This document shows positions 54,988 to 63,260 of a DNA stretch of 64,000 nt, piece after piece. Source of the DNA: Aequorivita lipolytica. GTDB lineage: Bacteria; Bacteroidota; Bacteroidia; Flavobacteriales; Flavobacteriaceae. The stretch is taken from assembly GCF_007997135.1 (NCBI RefSeq), contig NZ_VORU01000002.1, positions 248,001-312,000 of the forward strand, given 5' to 3'. The notes below the pieces were generated by a model. That model had not been told where the DNA came from, made no database searches, and saw only the letters and a program-made list of their open reading frames with translations. The position numbers and the translations under genes were made by a program. The first letter of the stretch is position 1. Each line of letters starts with the position of its first letter.

Positions 54988-56838
54988 TTAATCTGGGTTC
55001 ACTTTTTCATTTGGAGTGTCTAGATCGGCGTTTTCAACGTTCTTGTCTGAATACTTTTTCTCAAGCTCAGCCTGAAATTCTTCCATCACAGGTTTTACAG
55101 TGCTTTCGGGCAAATCTGCAATACGAATGTACATCAACCCATCCACGGCATTGTTGAAGAGCGGATCTACGTTGAAGGCTACAACCTTTGCGTTCTGTTT
55201 AATATATTTTTTGATGAGTACTGGCAAACGAAGACTGCCAGGCTCTACTTCGTCAATTATTTTGTCGAATTTGTTGAGGTCGGCCTCGCTTTCGTCAAAG
55301 ATGAAATCTTTGTCAGCGTCTTTCAGTTTTACCTTGTATTCTTTTTTCGGGTTTATGTATTGCGCAACATACGGATCGTAATAGTTGGATTTCATAAACT
55401 CTATCATCAAACCTTTAGAGAATTCCGAAAATTTATTGCTGATACTCACCCCACCAATTAAATACCGATGCTCCGGGTAGCGAAGTGTTGTGTGTACAAT
55501 TCCTTTCCAAAGCAAGAATAGAGGCATTGGTCGCAGTTGGTATTCTTTAATAATAAAAGCACGTCCCATCTCGATGGATTTGCTCATCATTTCGTAAAGT
55601 TCGGGCTCAAAACGGAAAAGGTCCTGCAAGTAAAAACCATCAATTCCAAAGCGCTGAAAAATTTCTGAACCAAGGCCCATTCTATAAGCGCCTGCCATTT
55701 TCTTTGCATCGTTGTCCCAAAGAAACATATGGTGATAATAGCTATCAAATTTATCGAGGTCGGTGCTGTTGTTGGTGCCTTCGCCCACTTCCCGGAAGGT
55801 AATTTCGCGAAGTCGCCCAATTTCCTGTAAAATGTATGGAATTGAATTTGCCTCGGCCAAAAACACCTCGTAATTTTTACTTATAAGAAGTCGCTTATCG
55901 TTTTCGCGAAGCTTTTCAATTTCCGCTTCCATTGCTTTCAACGGTATAGGCCCAGCAATTTTCTTTGGTGGCTTTGGAAATTTTAATGTTTTTGGAATGC
56001 TATCCAATAATTTTTTCTTCTGAAAAGCATTGGAAAGCATATACGTTTTCTTCCGAAGAAATTCCGTAAACATAGCTAATGACTCGTGCTCCTTTTGGTC
56101 TTCTACCGAAATAGGATTTCCTATTCTCACTTTTATAAGGCGTTCTTTTTGTGTAAGTAATTCTGAAGGCAGTTTTGCAGTTCGGAGCTTGTCACTCATC
56201 TTCGCCAAGCGGTAAAACAACTTGCTGTTTTTTGCGTGAAAATATATTGGAACTATGGGCACTTCAGCCTTTTTCACCAATTTCATCGCTGCTTCTTCCC
56301 AAGGTTTGTCAACCAAAAGTTTTCCGTCTCTGTAAGTGGAAACCTCTCCCGCGGGGAAAATACCCAAAGGATGATCTTCCTGCAAATGCTTTAGCGAAGA
56401 TTTAAAACCGCTTATGCTTGATTTTACGTCTTTCCTATCCTCGAAAGGATTTACGGGCATCACGTAAGGTTTCAGGGGTTCAATTCGGTGCAAAAGGAAA
56501 TTGGCAACAATTTTGAAATCTGGGCGATGCTCCAACAATAATTTCAGTAATAAAATACCGTCAATTCCACCAAGCGGATGGTTTGAAATAGTTATGAAAG
56601 CACCTGTTTTAGGGATACGACGTAAATCTTCTTCGGGAATTTCAAATTTTATTTCAAAATCTTCAATAAGGGCATTTATAAATTCTAAATCATGCAGATG
56701 CTTGTTTTTGTTGTAGATTTTGTTGAGAGTAGTAATGTTCAAAATTTTCATTAACGACCAGCCCATGAAAGTACCAAGAAAGCCGAATTTATCGACGTTT
56801 ATTGCTTTTGCAACTTCCTTTGCATTGACTAATCCCAT
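54988..56838 (-). CDS. Fused acyltransferase: PlsC domain + GNAT domain (OlsF-like)
   Basis: 616 aa with two enzyme domains. The N-terminal half is a lysophospholipid-type acyltransferase: SNHPLGGIDG (H87, D93; five residues between them rather than the usual four), FPAGEVSTYRDG and VPIYFHAKNS. The C-terminal half (about 320-580) is a hemolysin/OlsB-type GNAT: MAGAYRMGLGSEIF, LQDLFRFEPELYEMM and SIEMGRAFIIKEYQ. This order is that of bifunctional OlsF, which makes ornithine or related amino lipids in Serratia and Flavobacterium. The aminoacyl substrate is not settled by sequence. A -7 box (minus, 56872-56865, TATATTTG) precedes it. Confidence 0.85.
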   Translation of the reverse strand: MGLVNAKEVAKAINVDKFGFLGTFMGWSLMKILNITTLNKIYNKNKHLHDLEFINALIEDFEIKFEIPEEDLRRIPKTGAFITISNHPLGGIDGILLLKLLLEHRPDFKIVANFLLHRIEPLKPYVMPVNPFEDRKDVKSSISGFKSSLKHLQEDHPLGIFPAGEVSTYRDGKLLVDKPWEEAAMKLVKKAEVPIVPIYFHAKNSKLFYRLAKMSDKLRTAKLPSELLTQKERLIKVRIGNPISVEDQKEHESLAMFTEFLRKKTYMLSNAFQKKKLLDSIPKTLKFPKPPKKIAGPIPLKAMEAEIEKLRENDKRLLISKNYEVFLAEANSIPYILQEIGRLREITFREVGEGTNNSTDLDKFDSYYHHMFLWDNDAKKMAGAYRMGLGSEIFQRFGIDGFYLQDLFRFEPELYEMMSKSIEMGRAFIIKEYQLRPMPLFLLWKGIVHTTLRYPEHRYLIGGVSISNKFSEFSKGLMIEFMKSNYYDPYVAQYINPKKEYKVKLKDADKDFIFDESEADLNKFDKIIDEVEPGSLRLPVLIKKYIKQNAKVVAFNVDPLFNNAVDGLMYIRIADLPESTVKPVMEEFQAELEKKYSDKNVENADLDTPNEKVNPD

Positions 56839-56888
56839 GAAATATTTAGGTTGGTTGTATGCCGCAAATATAAGGAAAGCAAATGATA

Positions 56889-58145
56889 CTATTCCTTTAT
56901 TACCAACTGTACAGTCTCCTTGCTTTCCTGTTTTAAAAGCACGTTTTTGTTTTCAGCAAGTGCCTTTACCTCAGCGGTTTTAAAATGGCGAATAGTGTAT
57001 AATGAAACGTTTTCATTCCACTTAACACTAAAGTTTTCTCGAAGTTTTGCAAGCAAAGGCTCTAAATTTCCAAATCTATTATCTACACAAACTGAAAAAC
57101 TGATTGCAGAATTTTGAATAAGATTGACCTTCATTTTGTATTCGTGAAGCAGTTTAAATACGTCGCCTATATTGTTTTCCATCATAAATGAAAAATCAAG
57201 CGAAGAGAGCGAAATCAAAACTTGATCTTTTTTCAGAATAAAAGAAGATGTAAATGGGTCAAGCAACACGCCTTTGCCCACGCAGGTTCCAGGAGCCGTT
57301 GGATTCAAAAAAGATTTTACAAATAGCGGAATTTCTTTACGCTGCAAGGGTTGCAATGTTTTTGGGTGAATTACCGATGCGCCGTAAAACGCAAGTTCTA
57401 TCGCTTCTCTGTATGAAATATTGTTGTAAAGCTGCGTCTTAGTAAAATAACGCGGATCTGCATTTAAAACTCCAGGCACATCTTTCCAAATAGTAACATT
57501 TTCGGCATTTAAACAATAAGCGAAGATTGCGGCAGTATAATCACTCCCTTCCCGCCCCAAAGTGGTTGTAAAATTATTAGTGTTTTCAGCACCCAAAAAA
57601 CCTTGGGTTACGGTAATTCCTTGCGCACTTACTCTTTCTAAAATCCTCTGTTGCGTTTTTTCCCAATCTACATTTGCATCGCGGTAGTTGGCATCGGTCT
57701 TTATGCATTGGCGCACATCTAGCCAAGTATTTTTTATACCAATTTCTGAAAAATAGGCTGAAATGATTGTTGACGAAATAATTTCGCCATAAGAAACCAC
57801 CTGGTCGTAAACGAAAGCGTGATTTTTAGATTTATTGGTTTCCAAAAAATGCTTGAGCTCTTTAAAACTTTTGTCCAGTTCACCAAAAGAAGAATGTGAA
57901 CTAGACTGAAAGAGGCCCTTCAATATTTCAAAATGAAAATCGTAAACGATTCGTAAAGAATCTTTTATATTTCCATTATCATCGAAATAATCATTTACCA
58001 CTTCTTCCAGCGCATTTGTAATCTTTCCCATTGCAGAAACCACAACTACCAAATCTTTTTCGCCAGTTTGGTTAATTACTGAAACAACATTTTTTACGTT
58101 TTCGGCATCTTTTGTGGATGCCCCACCAAATTTGAAAATTTTCAT
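56889..58145 (-). CDS. lysC: Aspartate kinase (monofunctional)
   Basis: 418 aa, first step of the lysine, threonine and methionine pathway. MKIFKFGGASTKDAENV gives the start at 58145; TLGREGSDYTAAIFAYCL and VTIWKDVPGVLNADPR are kinase hallmarks; the last 140 residues form the ACT regulatory part. No homoserine dehydrogenase domain is fused. A palindromic repeat of the CACGAAT family occupies the gap upstream. Confidence 0.93.
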   Translation of the reverse strand: MKIFKFGGASTKDAENVKNVVSVINQTGEKDLVVVVSAMGKITNALEEVVNDYFDDNGNIKDSLRIVYDFHFEILKGLFQSSSHSSFGELDKSFKELKHFLETNKSKNHAFVYDQVVSYGEIISSTIISAYFSEIGIKNTWLDVRQCIKTDANYRDANVDWEKTQQRILERVSAQGITVTQGFLGAENTNNFTTTLGREGSDYTAAIFAYCLNAENVTIWKDVPGVLNADPRYFTKTQLYNNISYREAIELAFYGASVIHPKTLQPLQRKEIPLFVKSFLNPTAPGTCVGKGVLLDPFTSSFILKKDQVLISLSSLDFSFMMENNIGDVFKLLHEYKMKVNLIQNSAISFSVCVDNRFGNLEPLLAKLRENFSVKWNENVSLYTIRHFKTAEVKALAENKNVLLKQESKETVQLVIKE

Positions 58146-58157
58146 AATCAAGCATTG

Positions 58158-58205
58158 TGAGCCACGAATACACGAATAAATAATTATACGTGTATTCGTG
58201 GCTCA
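58158..58205. repeat. Palindromic intergenic repeat (CACGAAT family, copy 2)
   Basis: TGAGCCACGAATACACG (58158-58174) pairs perfectly with 58189-58205 around 14 AT-rich bases. It shares the core GCCACGAAT.CACGAATA with the copy at 9274-9319. It fills the gap between the GNAT and lysC genes. Confidence 0.88.
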
Positions 58206-58207
58206 AT

Positions 58208-58708
58208 TTATTTTTTGATATAATTTTTTAGTCCTTTTTCATCCATATGCACTACGCGCCAATCTTTCATAATATTTGCGCCACTGCGTTCGTAAAATTT
58301 TATTGCTCCTTTGTTCCAATCCAATACATCCCAAGCAACGCGTTTTAATCCACGGTCATAAGCAAACTGCATCACCTGTTTGTATAGCGCCTCGCCAATT
58401 CCTTTGCCGCGATGGGTTTCATTTACAATTAAATCTTCTAAATGAAGCGTGCGTCCCTTCCACGTTGAAAAACGATAATAAATCAACGCAGCACCAACAA
58501 TTTCATCCGAATTTTGGTCGCTGAGCGAAGCCGAAGCGTCCAGTTCTGCAACAAAACAAGTAAAGAGCGGATTTTCACCAAAACCTTCATTCTGCAAATC
58601 TGTTACGGTAACTTCAACCGCATTGGGTTCATTTTCAAAAATGGCAAGTTCTTTTATAAGTTCTAGAACTTGCGGCATGTCTTCCTTAGTTGCTTTGCGT
58701 ACTTTCAT
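58208..58708 (-). CDS. GNAT family N-acetyltransferase
   Basis: 166 aa from the ATG at 58708 ([18 protein letters not shown]). [29 protein letters not shown] contains the acetyl-CoA loop (RGKGIG); [19 protein letters not shown] is the last hallmark, as in diamine/thialysine acetyltransferases. Residues about 71-78 (ASASLSDQ) look inserted: the bases encoding them match a repeat also found at 61573 and 38552. The longer frame upstream reads a KLKLKL hexamer repeat and is rejected. Confidence 0.87.
   Translation of the reverse strand: MKVRKATKEDMPQVLELIKELAIFENEPNAVEVTVTDLQNEGFGENPLFTCFVAELDASASLSDQNSDEIVGAALIYYRFSTWKGRTLHLEDLIVNETHRGKGIGEALYKQVMQFAYDRGLKRVAWDVLDWNKGAIKFYERSGANIMKDWRVVHMDEKGLKNYIKK
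58518..58538 (-). repeat. Intragenic repeat (TTCGGCTTCGCTCA family) in the GNAT gene
   Basis: On the minus strand CTTCGGCTTCGCTCAGCGAC lies in frame, encoding ASASLSDQ. It differs by one base from the copy at 61573-61593 and is related to the palindrome at 38552-38605. Confidence 0.75.
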
Positions 58709-58721
58709 AGTAATTTTTATT

Positions 58722-58762
58722 TTCAACTTCAACTTCAACTTCAACTTCAACTTCAACTTCGA
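58722..58762. repeat. TTCAAC hexanucleotide tandem repeat
   Basis: About six copies of CTTCAA followed by a degenerate TTTCGATTT/TTCG tract, between the divergent GNAT and fbp genes. Slippage could change promoter spacing for either gene. Neither adjacent start codon needs it. Confidence 0.9.
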
Positions 58763-58867
58763 TTTGATTTCGATTTCGTTTTCAGTTTCGTTTTCCCTTC
58801 ACAAATATCGGTTCAATTTCTTAAAAATCCCGATATTTGCTTCAAATTCAGGAACCACTTCAACCTC

Positions 58868-59875
58868 ATGGCAAAAATAAATCAATCCCTCGGCGAGTTT
58901 ATAATTGAAAACCAAAGTGAATTCAAGTACTCTTCGGGAGAACTTTCGCGGCTAATTAATTCTATCCGTTTGGCGGCAAAAGTAGTAAACCATAAAGTGA
59001 ACAAAGCGGGATTGGTTGATATTTTGGGCGCAGCCGGTGATACAAATATACAGGGTGAAGACCAGCAAAAGCTGGATGTTTTTGCAAATGAAGTTTTTAT
59101 TAATACACTTACCAATCGTGAAATTGTTTGCGGAATTGCCAGTGAAGAAGAAGACAATTTCATTACAATAAAAGGCAGAAACGAAAAGAACGATAACAAA
59201 TATGTGGTTTTGATAGATCCTTTAGACGGTTCTTCAAACATTGATGTAAATGTTTCCGTCGGGACCATCTTTTCAATTTATAGAAGAATTACACCTTCCG
59301 GAACTCCCGTCACCATTGAAGATTTTCTTCAGCCGGGCATCAATCAGGTTGCAGCTGGATATATTGTTTATGGTACTTCAACCATGATTGTTTACACAAC
59401 AGGCCACGGAGTAAATGGTTTTACCTTGAATCCTGCTATTGGAACATATTATCTTTCACACCCAAACATGCACTTTCCAGAGAACGGAAATATTTATTCT
59501 GTAAATGAAGGTAACTATGTTCACTTTCCGCAGGGCGTGAAAGATTATATAAAATACTGCCAAAAAGAGGAAGAAGACCGTCCGTACACTTCGCGATACA
59601 TAGGTTCTTTGGTTTCTGATTTTCATCGAAATATGATAAAAGGTGGAATTTACATCTACCCAAACACTTCTAAAGATCCGAATGGAAAACTTCGTCTTCT
59701 TTACGAATGCAACCCAATGGCGATGATTGCCGAACAGGCGGGCGGAAAAGCGAGTAATGGTTTTGAAAGTATTTTAAAAATTCAACCCACAAGTTTGCAC
59801 CAACGTGTGCCCTTTTTCTGCGGAAGCACTAAAATGGTTGAAAAGGCTGAAGAATTTATGAAACAAGCCCCCTAA
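58868..59875 (+). CDS. fbp: Fructose-1,6-bisphosphatase, class I
   Basis: 335 aa, gluconeogenic phosphatase. [19 protein letters not shown] fixes the start at 58868; the upstream frame is repeat sequence. [20 protein letters not shown] (in two pieces) is the metal/phosphate motif, [19 protein letters not shown] the sugar-phosphate part, and [19 protein letters not shown] the C-terminal motif. The last codons and stop (CAAGCCCCCTAA) are formed by a CCCCCTAACCCC repeat element. Confidence 0.95.
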   Translation: MAKINQSLGEFIIENQSEFKYSSGELSRLINSIRLAAKVVNHKVNKAGLVDILGAAGDTNIQGEDQQKLDVFANEVFINTLTNREIVCGIASEEEDNFITIKGRNEKNDNKYVVLIDPLDGSSNIDVNVSVGTIFSIYRRITPSGTPVTIEDFLQPGINQVAAGYIVYGTSTMIVYTTGHGVNGFTLNPAIGTYYLSHPNMHFPENGNIYSVNEGNYVHFPQGVKDYIKYCQKEEEDRPYTSRYIGSLVSDFHRNMIKGGIYIYPNTSKDPNGKLRLLYECNPMAMIAEQAGGKASNGFESILKIQPTSLHQRVPFFCGSTKMVEKAEEFMKQAP

Positions 59876-59890
59876 CCCCCGAAGGGGTAA
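59867..59890. repeat. CCCCCTAACCCC element, copy 3
   Basis: CCCCCTAACCCCCGAAGGGG with the fbp stop codon inside. It is the left arm of a large imperfect inverted repeat with 59941-59976. Confidence 0.85.
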
Positions 59891-59912
59891 CTCTTACTCA
59901 AGCCCGATAAAA

Positions 59913-59938
59913 AAAGCTCCGAAAGGAGCTTTAGTTTT
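59913..59938. terminator. Terminator between fbp and the TerB-like gene
   Basis: AAAGCTCC-GAAA-GGAGCTTT followed by AGTTTTTT; A-run on the left. Works for both converging genes. It lies in the centre of the inverted pair of CCCCCTAACCCC elements. Confidence 0.85.
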
Positions 59939-59950
59939 TTATAAGAGTGG

Positions 59951-59976
59951 AATTCCCCCTTCGGGGGTTGGGGGGC
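59951..59976. repeat. CCCCCTAACCCC element, copy 4 (reverse)
   Basis: Reads AATTCCCCCTTCGGGGGTTG on the plus strand and then GGGGGC; the complement starts three bases after the TerB-like stop. With copy 3, and the flanking CTCTTA/TAAGAG bases, it forms a stem enclosing the terminator. Confidence 0.85.
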
Positions 59977-59978
59977 TT

Positions 59979-60404
59979 TTATTTTTTGTTTAAAAGATAT
60001 CTGTAATCTTCCAAATCAAGTCCGCCACTATAAATTTCAATAGATCTTTTAATTAAATGTTGCGCTGTTGCAAGGTCGTAGCCAAGACCAATCGCATATC
60101 TTTCAATCAAAAAACGTTCGTGGTCGTCAATTTCGTGATCGACAAAAATCATTTGAAAAAGATCGTGAATACGTTCTAATCGTCTTTCGGCATCATTAGG
60201 AGGGTTGATTGGATACTTGCCTGGATTTTTAAGCACTTCTAAATATACAGATTCGTCAATGTCAAGTTTGCGGGCAAAGCGTTTCAACATTTTTTCCTCT
60301 TCTGCCCCTATTTCACCATGAACTGAAGCAATATTTGCAATAGAAGCAAAATGCCCTAAATTTCGGGAATGCTCCCCACTTTCGAATAAATCTGTAAATG
60401 ACAT
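59979..60404 (-). CDS. TerB-like protein
   Basis: 141-aa all-helical protein of the TerB/DjlA N-terminal group. IANIASVHGEIGAEEEKMLK and FQMIFVDHEIDDHERFLIE are the paired acidic metal-binding helices. The rest of a tellurite system is absent, so it is a stand-alone stress or membrane-linked protein of unknown role. A -7 box (TATATTTG, minus 60429-60422) lies 18 bases before its start. Confidence 0.82.
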   Translation of the reverse strand: MSFTDLFESGEHSRNLGHFASIANIASVHGEIGAEEEKMLKRFARKLDIDESVYLEVLKNPGKYPINPPNDAERRLERIHDLFQMIFVDHEIDDHERFLIERYAIGLGYDLATAQHLIKRSIEIYSGGLDLEDYRYLLNKK

Positions 60405-60435
60405 AATTTGGTTTTATGCTACAAATATAAAACGA

Positions 60436-60457
60436 ATTGCGAGCAAAGCGAAGCAAT
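60436..60457. repeat. ATTGCGAG element, copy 2
   Basis: ATTGCGAGCAAAGCGAAGCAAT, arms ATTGC/GCAAT; matches the inner part of the palindrome at 51436-51486. It lies just upstream of the TerB-like -7 box. Confidence 0.75.
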
Positions 60458-60513
60458 CTGTTCATGTTTTTTCTGTACAGCCTTTTAAAAGTAATTCACC
60501 CTAAACTTTTCTT

Positions 60514-60537
60514 AATTACGAGCGTAGCGAAGTTACC
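60514..60537. repeat. ATTGCGAG element, copy 3 (diverged)
   Basis: ATTACGAGCGTAGCGAAGTTAC, the same layout as copies 1 and 2 with changed arms (GTAAC-type rather than GCAAT). In the gap before the exonuclease gene. Confidence 0.6.
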
Positions 60538-60572
60538 TTTTCTTATTTTTAAACTGCTTCTGAAAGAAATAC

Positions 60573-61616
60573 ATGAATCAACCATTGCTGGTCTTTAACG
60601 AAAAAGGAATTTACTGCGAAAAAGCGGGCGTTTACATCGATGCTTGGCGGCCGGTTGATAAATGTATCATAACACATGGCCATGCAGACCATAGTCGTTG
60701 GGGCCATAAACAATATATTACCCACGCCAATAATGTACCTATAATCAAACATCGTTTGGGCGAAATTTCGGTAACCGGAAAAGCTTGGAATGAAACATTC
60801 AAGATAAATGGAGTGAAATTTTCCTTGCATCCCGCTGGGCATATTATTGCCTCAGCACAGGTTCGGGTAGAGTATAAAGGAGAAGTTTGGGTTTTCACGG
60901 GTGATTTCAAAACCGAAGATGATGGTTTGGCTGAAGTTTACGAACCCGTAAAATGCCACACCTTTATCACGGAATGCACATTCGGTTTGCCCGCTTTTAA
61001 ATGGGAACCGCAAGCTGAAGTTTTTAAAGATATAAACGAATGGTGGGCCAGTAATATTGCCGATGGCAGAACCTCGATTCTCTTTGGCTACAGTTTGGGA
61101 AAAGCGCAGCGAATATTGAAACATTTAGATACTTCCATCGGAAAAATTTATACCCACGGCGCGGTTGAAAATATGACAGAAGTGGTTCGTCCGTTGTACA
61201 GTTTACCTGAAACTACTTTGATTACAAGAGATACTTCAAAAGAAGAAATAAAAGGAAACATAATAGTTGCCCCGCCCAGCGCCCACGGCAGCACTTGGAT
61301 CCGAAGGTTTGTGCCTTACGTAACAGCTTCCGCCAGCGGTTGGATGACGTTTCGTGGCGCGCGAAGAAGAAGAGCAATCGACCGCGGGTTTGTTTTGAGC
61401 GACCACGCCGATTGGGAAGGTTTGCTTTCGGCAATTGACGCTACGGGCTGCGAAAAAGTAATCGCCACCCACGGTTATACTGATATTTTTTCACGCTATT
61501 TAAGGGAAGAATTAGGCTACGATGCCCGAACCGAAAAAACCCAATACGAAGAAGAAAGTGCAGAAATTGATACTTCGGCTTCGCTCAGCAACCAGAAAAT
61601 TGAAAATGAGGATTGA
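60573..61616 (+). CDS. Ligase-associated DNA damage response exonuclease (metallo-beta-lactamase fold)
   Basis: 347-aa MBL/beta-CASP nuclease. Zinc motif THGHADHSRWG (H35-H40), HPAGHIIASAQV, FTGDFKTEDDG, SDHADWEGL and the C-terminal THGYTDIFSRYL are intact. This family accompanies a bacterial ATP-dependent ligase, an Lhr-type helicase and a phosphoesterase. Here the ligase gene follows after 45 bases. Near its C-terminus TSASLSNQ is encoded by a repeat (61573-61593) also present in the GNAT gene. Confidence 0.9.
   Translation: MNQPLLVFNEKGIYCEKAGVYIDAWRPVDKCIITHGHADHSRWGHKQYITHANNVPIIKHRLGEISVTGKAWNETFKINGVKFSLHPAGHIIASAQVRVEYKGEVWVFTGDFKTEDDGLAEVYEPVKCHTFITECTFGLPAFKWEPQAEVFKDINEWWASNIADGRTSILFGYSLGKAQRILKHLDTSIGKIYTHGAVENMTEVVRPLYSLPETTLITRDTSKEEIKGNIIVAPPSAHGSTWIRRFVPYVTASASGWMTFRGARRRRAIDRGFVLSDHADWEGLLSAIDATGCEKVIATHGYTDIFSRYLREELGYDARTEKTQYEEESAEIDTSASLSNQKIENED
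61573..61593 (+). repeat. Intragenic repeat (TTCGGCTTCGCTCA family) in the exonuclease gene
   Basis: CTTCGGCTTCGCTCAGCAAC in frame near the 3' end, encoding SASLSNQ. One base differs from the GNAT copy. It extends the protein tail without touching the active site. Confidence 0.75.
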
Positions 61617-61633
61617 AATTTCAACATACAATA

Positions 61634-61660
61634 AATTCCCCCTTTGGGGGCAAGGGGGCT
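61634..61660. repeat. CCCCCTAACCCC element, copy 5
   Basis: AATTCCCCCTTTGGGGGCAA then GGGGGCT, same orientation as copy 4; the ligase ATG starts two bases after it, so its AGGGGG run lies where a ribosome binding site would be. Confidence 0.8.
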
Positions 61661-61661
61661 T

Positions 61662-63254
61662 ATGAAAGATTTCGCCCAACTCATAAAAAAGCTCGACAGC
61701 ACCAACAAAACCAATGAAAAGGTAGCAGCGCTCACTGCGTATTTTCAAAATGCTAACGATGAAGATAAGTTGTGGACCATCGCCATTCTTTCTCATCGAA
61801 GACCGAAACGACCTGTAAACACAACACTTCTTCGACTTTGGGCAACAGAAATCAGTGGAATTCCGCTTTGGCTTTTTGAGGAAAGCTATCATATTGTCGG
61901 CGATTTGGCGGAAACAATTGCACTTATTTTACCAACCTCCGAAGAACATTCCGAGAAATCACTTTCAGAATTTGTTTCAGAAATTATTGAACTGCGAACG
62001 CTGCCTGAAGAAGAAAAAAAGAAATATCTGCACGACAATTGGTTGGCGCTAAATTATTTTGAGCGTTTCGTTTTCAATAAAATTCTCACGGGAAGTTTTA
62101 GAATTGGAGTAAGTCAAAAGTTGATGACGCGCGCCCTTTCCAAAGCCACGGGAATTGACGAGGACATTCTCGCCTATAAATTGATGGGCGATTGGACGCC
62201 CGAGAAAACCACTTATAAAAAACTGATTCTCGAACATAATGAGGAAGATTACCTCAGCAAACCCTATCCATTTTATTTGGCGTATGCCGTTGAGGATAAT
62301 TTTCAAGAAGATTTGGGACCCATTTCAGATTGGAGTTTTGAGCATAAATGGGACGGAATTCGCAGCCAAGTAATTATTCGAAACGATGAGGTTTTCGTGT
62401 GGTCGCGCGGCGAAGAATTGGTGACTGATAAATATCCCGAGTTCCAACGTTTTCTTTCTGAGATTCCTAATGGAACTGTAATCGATGGAGAGATTTTGCC
62501 TTTCGGCGAAGGAGAAATTGGCAACTTCAATGCGCTTCAAACGAGGATTGGAAGAAAGAACATTTCAAAAGCGCTTTTGAAAAAAACTCCGGTAATTCTG
62601 AATGCATACGATTTACTGGAATGGCAAGGCGAGGATATTCGGCAAAAACCTTTTTCAGAAAGAAGAGAGATTTTGGATTCATTAATTCAAAAAATTAATT
62701 CCGAAGAAACAGGAATCTATTTAAGCGAAACAATGAATTTTGAAACTTGGGAAGAAGCCGCCGCCGAACGCGACCTTTCCCGTGAAAAACGCAGCGAGGG
62801 CTTGATGTTGAAAAGAAAGGATTCTCCGTATTTGGTTGGTAGAAAAAAAGGAGATTGGTGGAAATGGAAAATCGATCCATTCACCATTGATGCGGTTTTA
62901 ACGTACGCAATGCGAGGCCATGGAAGACGCGCCAATCTTTACACAGATTACACTTTCGCACTTTGGGAACAGGGCGAATTGGTCACTTTTGCAAAAGCCT
63001 ATTCTGGTTTGACGGATGCTGAATTTAGACAAGTAGATGCGTGGATTAAACGAAATACTTTAGAACGATTCGGACCAGTGCGAAGCGTAACCCCGCAACA
63101 CGTTTTCGAAATCGCGTTCGAAGGAATCGCTGAAAGCAGTCGTCACAAAAGCGGAATTGCTACACGTTTTCCAAGAATTTTAAGTTGGCGAAAAGATAAA
63201 CCAATTGAAGAGGCGAATACTTTGGATGATTTAAAAGCGCTAATTCCGAAGTAA
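61662..63254 (+). CDS. ATP-dependent DNA ligase (ligase-associated DNA damage response)
   Basis: 530 aa from the ATG at 61662 (MKDFAQLIKKLDS); the TTG at 61644 would add residues encoded by a repeat. An N-terminal helical domain, then the adenylation domain with catalytic Lys229 in FEHKWDGIRSQV, GTVIDGEIL, EGLMLKRKDSPY and the motif V KKGDWWKWK, and an OB-fold with GHGRRANLYTDYTFAL. It should seal nicks using ATP. In other genomes the Lhr-like helicase gene usually follows directly; here a DUF559 cassette intervenes. Confidence 0.93.
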   Translation: MKDFAQLIKKLDSTNKTNEKVAALTAYFQNANDEDKLWTIAILSHRRPKRPVNTTLLRLWATEISGIPLWLFEESYHIVGDLAETIALILPTSEEHSEKSLSEFVSEIIELRTLPEEEKKKYLHDNWLALNYFERFVFNKILTGSFRIGVSQKLMTRALSKATGIDEDILAYKLMGDWTPEKTTYKKLILEHNEEDYLSKPYPFYLAYAVEDNFQEDLGPISDWSFEHKWDGIRSQVIIRNDEVFVWSRGEELVTDKYPEFQRFLSEIPNGTVIDGEILPFGEGEIGNFNALQTRIGRKNISKALLKKTPVILNAYDLLEWQGEDIRQKPFSERREILDSLIQKINSEETGIYLSETMNFETWEEAAAERDLSREKRSEGLMLKRKDSPYLVGRKKGDWWKWKIDPFTIDAVLTYAMRGHGRRANLYTDYTFALWEQGELVTFAKAYSGLTDAEFRQVDAWIKRNTLERFGPVRSVTPQHVFEIAFEGIAESSRHKSGIATRFPRILSWRKDKPIEEANTLDDLKALIPK

Positions 63255-63260
63255 CCTGTT

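Noticed and set aside
58709-58756. N-terminal extension of the GNAT frame (KLKLKL run)
   Set aside because: Also hexamer repeat; the domain begins at the ATG at 58708.
58670-58867. N-terminal extension of the fbp frame (QLQLQL run)
   Set aside because: It translates the hexanucleotide repeat; FBPases start at [11 protein letters not shown]-type sequence (58868).
59979-60404. Tellurite resistance operon
   Set aside because: Only a lone TerB-like gene is present; no terC, terD or related genes nearby.
61512-61892. 126-residue minus-strand frame across the exonuclease-ligase junction
   Set aside because: It reads through the repeats and two well-supported plus-strand genes; no family features.
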